A stretch of 14,840 nt of DNA from an uncultured Oscillospiraceae bacterium (GTDB lineage Bacteria > Bacillota > Clostridia > Oscillospirales > Oscillospiraceae). A model generated the notes under the pieces. It had not been told where the DNA came from, ran no database searches, and was given only the letters and a program-made list of their open reading frames with translations. The stretch spans positions 1 through 14,840 of the forward strand of contig CAKTSA010000037.1 of the NCBI GenBank assembly GCA_934597585.1, read 5' to 3'. Position numbers and translations under genes: made by a program. Below, in pieces: positions 12,815 to 14,840 of this stretch. Positions within the stretch are counted from its first letter, which is position 1. Each line of letters begins with the position of its first letter.

Positions 12815-13290
12815 GGGGTGTTTCGCGCTTCCGAGCGCGACCTACTTTTGCCCATGGCGGCAAAAGTAGGCAAAAACGCCATTTGAAACCCATAGGGTTT
12901 CAAAACTTCCGGGCGCGCTATGCGTGGCGCAGAATTGTAAATGCCTACCACACGATTACGTGAAATTTTCTTTTTCGTTTGGTTAAAAGGATCGTCTCTG
13001 CTCCTGCGCCGCTGCCGCTGATACCAATAACGAACAACACTTCAGCGTCTACTGTTGCAACAATGAGCGGCAGCGGCGCAAGAAGGAAGTCGATGCGTCA
13101 TACGCAACGATATCAAATCATTTCCGCGAACGCGTGGTAAAAGACATCAGATTTCAAAAGAGGAGTAGCGTGCAGGAAGTTTTGAAACCTGTGGTTTCAA
13201 ACAGCGTTTTTGGGTACTTTTGCCGCTGCGGGCAAAAGTACCTCGCGCTCGGAAGCGCGAAACATTCCCTCGCCCTGGAGGGCGAAAATC
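12815..13290 (+). repeat. Copy D of the nested-palindrome intergenic element (full)
   Basis: Same orientation as copy B. Left arm: CGCGCTTCCGAGCGCG end hairpin; CCTACTTTTGCC (12841-12852)/GGCAAAAGTAGG (12859-12870); TTTGAAACCC (12882-12891)/GGGTTTCAAA (12895-12904). Centre: TGCGCCGCTGCCGCT (13005-13019) with its inverse (13066-13080). Right arm: TTTGAAACC (13181-13189)/GGTTTCAAA (13193-13201); GGTACTTTTGCC (13213-13224)/GGCAAAAGTACC (13231-13242); CGCGCTCGGAAGCGCG; TCGCCCTGGAGGGCGA (13270-13285). Bases 12835-12927 match copy B 8588-8680 at 91 of 93 positions. It fills the gap between recO and mutS2; the small open frame at 13134-13322 lies within it and has no support. Confidence 0.9.
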
Positions 13291-13323
13291 CCCACAACAG
13301 AAACAACGAATCAAGGATATAAC

Positions 13324-14840
13324 ATGATGAGTGAATTATTTGAAAAATCCATACGGACGCTGGAGCTGCCGGCGGTGCTGGAGATGCTGTCAGGCAAGGC
13401 CGTCAGCGAGGCGGCGCGGGAGAAGAGCCGCCGCATCATGCCTGCCACGGAGCGGCAGGAGGTGCTGCGGCTTCTGGACGAGACCGACGCCGCCAGGGAG
13501 CGGCTGGGGCTGTACGGCTCTCCCAGCTTTTCCGGGGTGAAGGACGTGTCGGAGCCCCTGGCGAGAGCTGACCGGGGCGGCATGCTGAACACCCGGGAGC
13601 TGCTGAACATCGCGGGACTGCTGACGGCGGCCCGGCGGGTGTATGAATACGACGCCGAGCGCAAGGGCGAGGCCACGGCCATCGACCGGTTTTTCAGCGC
13701 CCTGCACACCAACAAATATCTGGAGGACCGCATCCACGGGGCCATCCTGGACGAGGAGACCATTGCCGACACCGCCAGCGCCGAGCTGACGGACATCCGG
13801 CGGAAGATGCGGATCGCCGCCAGCAAGGGACGGCAGATCCTGCAGAAGATCATCTCCTCTCCCTCCTACGCCAAGGTGCTGCAGGAGGCCCTGATCACCC
13901 AGCGGGACGGGCGGTTCGTGGTGCCGGTGAAGGCGGAGTGCAAGGGCAGTCTGCCGGGACTGGTGCACGACATCTCCTCCTCCGGGGCTACGCTGTTTGT
14001 GGAGCCCATGGGCGTGGTGCAGGCCAACAACGAGCTGAAGGAGTTGGAGGCCCGGGAGGAGAAGGAGATCGAGCGCATTCTGCGGGAGCTTTCCGCCCAG
14101 TGCGCCGACGCCATGGAGTACATCCTGCTGGACTATGACATGCTGGTGCATCTGGACATGATCTTCGCCCGGGCCCAGCTGAGCTACACCATGGACGCCA
14201 GCCGGCCGGAGGTGGTGCGCAAGGGCGCGATATCGCTGAAGCGGGCGCGGCATCCCCTGCTGGATCAGGCCAAGGCCGTGCCGGTGACGGTGGAGCTGGG
14301 GGGCGACTACGACACGCTGGTGATCACCGGCCCCAACACCGGCGGCAAGACGGTGACGCTGAAGACCCTGGGTCTGCTGTGCCTGATGGCCCAGTGCGGC
14401 TTGCACATTCCCGCCGACAGCGGCTCCACGGTGCGGGTATTTGACCGCATTCTGGCGGATGTGGGGGACGAGCAGTCCATTGAGCAGAGCCTGTCCACCT
14501 TCTCGGCCCATATGTCCAACACAGTGGAGATCCTGCGGCAGGCGGACGACGACAGCCTGATCCTGTTCGACGAGCTGGGGGCGGGCACCGACCCGGTGGA
14601 GGGCGCGGCGCTGGCCATCGCCATCATCCAGCACGCCCGGTCAAAGGGCGCGCTGATCGCCGCCACCACCCACTACGCGGAGCTGAAGACCTTTGCCATG
14701 ACCACGGCGGGGGTGGAGAACGCCAGCTGCGAGTTCGATGTGCAGACCCTGCGGCCCACCTATCGGCTGCTGGTGGGCATCCCCGGCAAGTCCAACGCCT
14801 TTGCCATCTCCCGGCGGCTGGGACTGGACGAGAGCGTCAT
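13324..14840 (+). CDS. mutS2: MutS2 family ATPase, 3' end outside the window
   Basis: About 505 residues are visible of a protein usually near 785. The MutS core and lever region (1-320) contains DGRFVVPVKAECKGSLPGLV and HDISSSGATLFVEP, diagnostic of MutS2. Walker A GPNTGGKT is at 336-343 with TVTLKTLGLL following, the signature SIEQSLSTFSAHMSN at 385-399, and Walker B LILFDELGAGTDP at 412-424. The expected C-terminal Smr nuclease domain lies beyond the window. MutS2 proteins suppress homologous recombination in some bacteria; in Bacillus MutS2 acts on collided ribosomes. AAGGA lies six bases before the ATG at 13324; a second ATG at 13327 is an equally possible start. It has no visible promoter of its own between copy D and the start. 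Confidence 0.95.
   Translation, partial: MMSELFEKSIRTLELPAVLEMLSGKAVSEAAREKSRRIMPATERQEVLRLLDETDAARERLGLYGSPSFSGVKDVSEPLARADRGGMLNTRELLNIAGLLTAARRVYEYDAERKGEATAIDRFFSALHTNKYLEDRIHGAILDEETIADTASAELTDIRRKMRIAASKGRQILQKIISSPSYAKVLQEALITQRDGRFVVPVKAECKGSLPGLVHDISSSGATLFVEPMGVVQANNELKELEAREEKEIERILRELSAQCADAMEYILLDYDMLVHLDMIFARAQLSYTMDASRPEVVRKGAISLKRARHPLLDQAKAVPVTVELGGDYDTLVITGPNTGGKTVTLKTLGLLCLMAQCGLHIPADSGSTVRVFDRILADVGDEQSIEQSLSTFSAHMSNTVEILRQADDDSLILFDELGAGTDPVEGAALAIAIIQHARSKGALIAATTHYAELKTFAMTTAGVENASCEFDVQTLRPTYRLLVGIPGKSNAFAISRRLGLDESV

Noticed and set aside
8571..13290. CRISPR array or tandem repeat
   Set aside because: The repeats are dispersed, one per intergenic gap, in both orientations and with genes between them; there is no regular repeat-spacer pattern and no cas gene.
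13134..13322. Small plus-strand open frame (62 codons) before mutS2
   Set aside because: It lies almost wholly in repeat copy D, has no ribosome binding site, and its sequence is the translated repeat.

Overview
The window looks like chromosomal DNA of a GC-rich, spore-forming member of the Clostridia, most like Oscillospiraceae relatives such as Flavonifractor, Lawsonibacter or Oscillibacter. The evidence is Bacillota-type ribosome binding sites (AAGGAGG), the sporulation genes yqfC, yqfD and ylbJ, a Bacillota-style LexA, a phoH-ybeY-era-recO cluster, and GC-rich codon use. The taxonomic placement is inference. No rRNA, tRNA, CRISPR array, transposase or phage gene was seen.

Left part (1-3900). 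A minus-strand gene starts at the very edge. Next is a minus-strand EamA/DMT-type transporter with its own promoter and terminator, then about 450 bases of repeat-derived DNA. A previously overlooked 26-residue membrane peptide gene follows on the minus strand, with a promoter, a strong ribosome binding site and a terminator. It is divergent from a LysR-type regulator (plus strand). lexA (minus strand, with a likely self-regulating LexA box) and secG (plus strand) are also divergent from each other.

Middle (3850-8550). proBA forms a two-gene minus-strand proline operon with a one-base gap; its ProB lacks the PUA domain. A YlbJ-like sporulation membrane protein (minus) and the yqfC-yqfD pair (plus) diverge from a strikingly symmetric intergenic palindrome.

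Right part (8550-14840). The plus-strand housekeeping row is phoH-ybeY, era-yqzL-like-recO, then mutS2 (cut by the window end). Compared with the classic Bacillota order, yqfF/pgpH, dgkA and cdd are absent. The groups are separated by three copies of a roughly 440-475 bp nested-palindrome element.

That element is the main unusual signal. Three full copies (B 8571-9036, C 10527-10969 inverted, D 12815-13290) and one half copy (A 1190-1418) share the same plan. Each end has a small GC hairpin, then a hairpin with stem TACTTTTGcc/ggCAAAAGTA, then a hairpin with stem TTgAAACC/GGTTTcAA. A 14-18 bp GC-rich inverted repeat sits in the centre. Stem sequences differ between copies while pairing is kept. 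Two copies start directly at the stop codon of the upstream gene. This points to a mobile or structured intergenic element selected for folding. I do not know a name for it.
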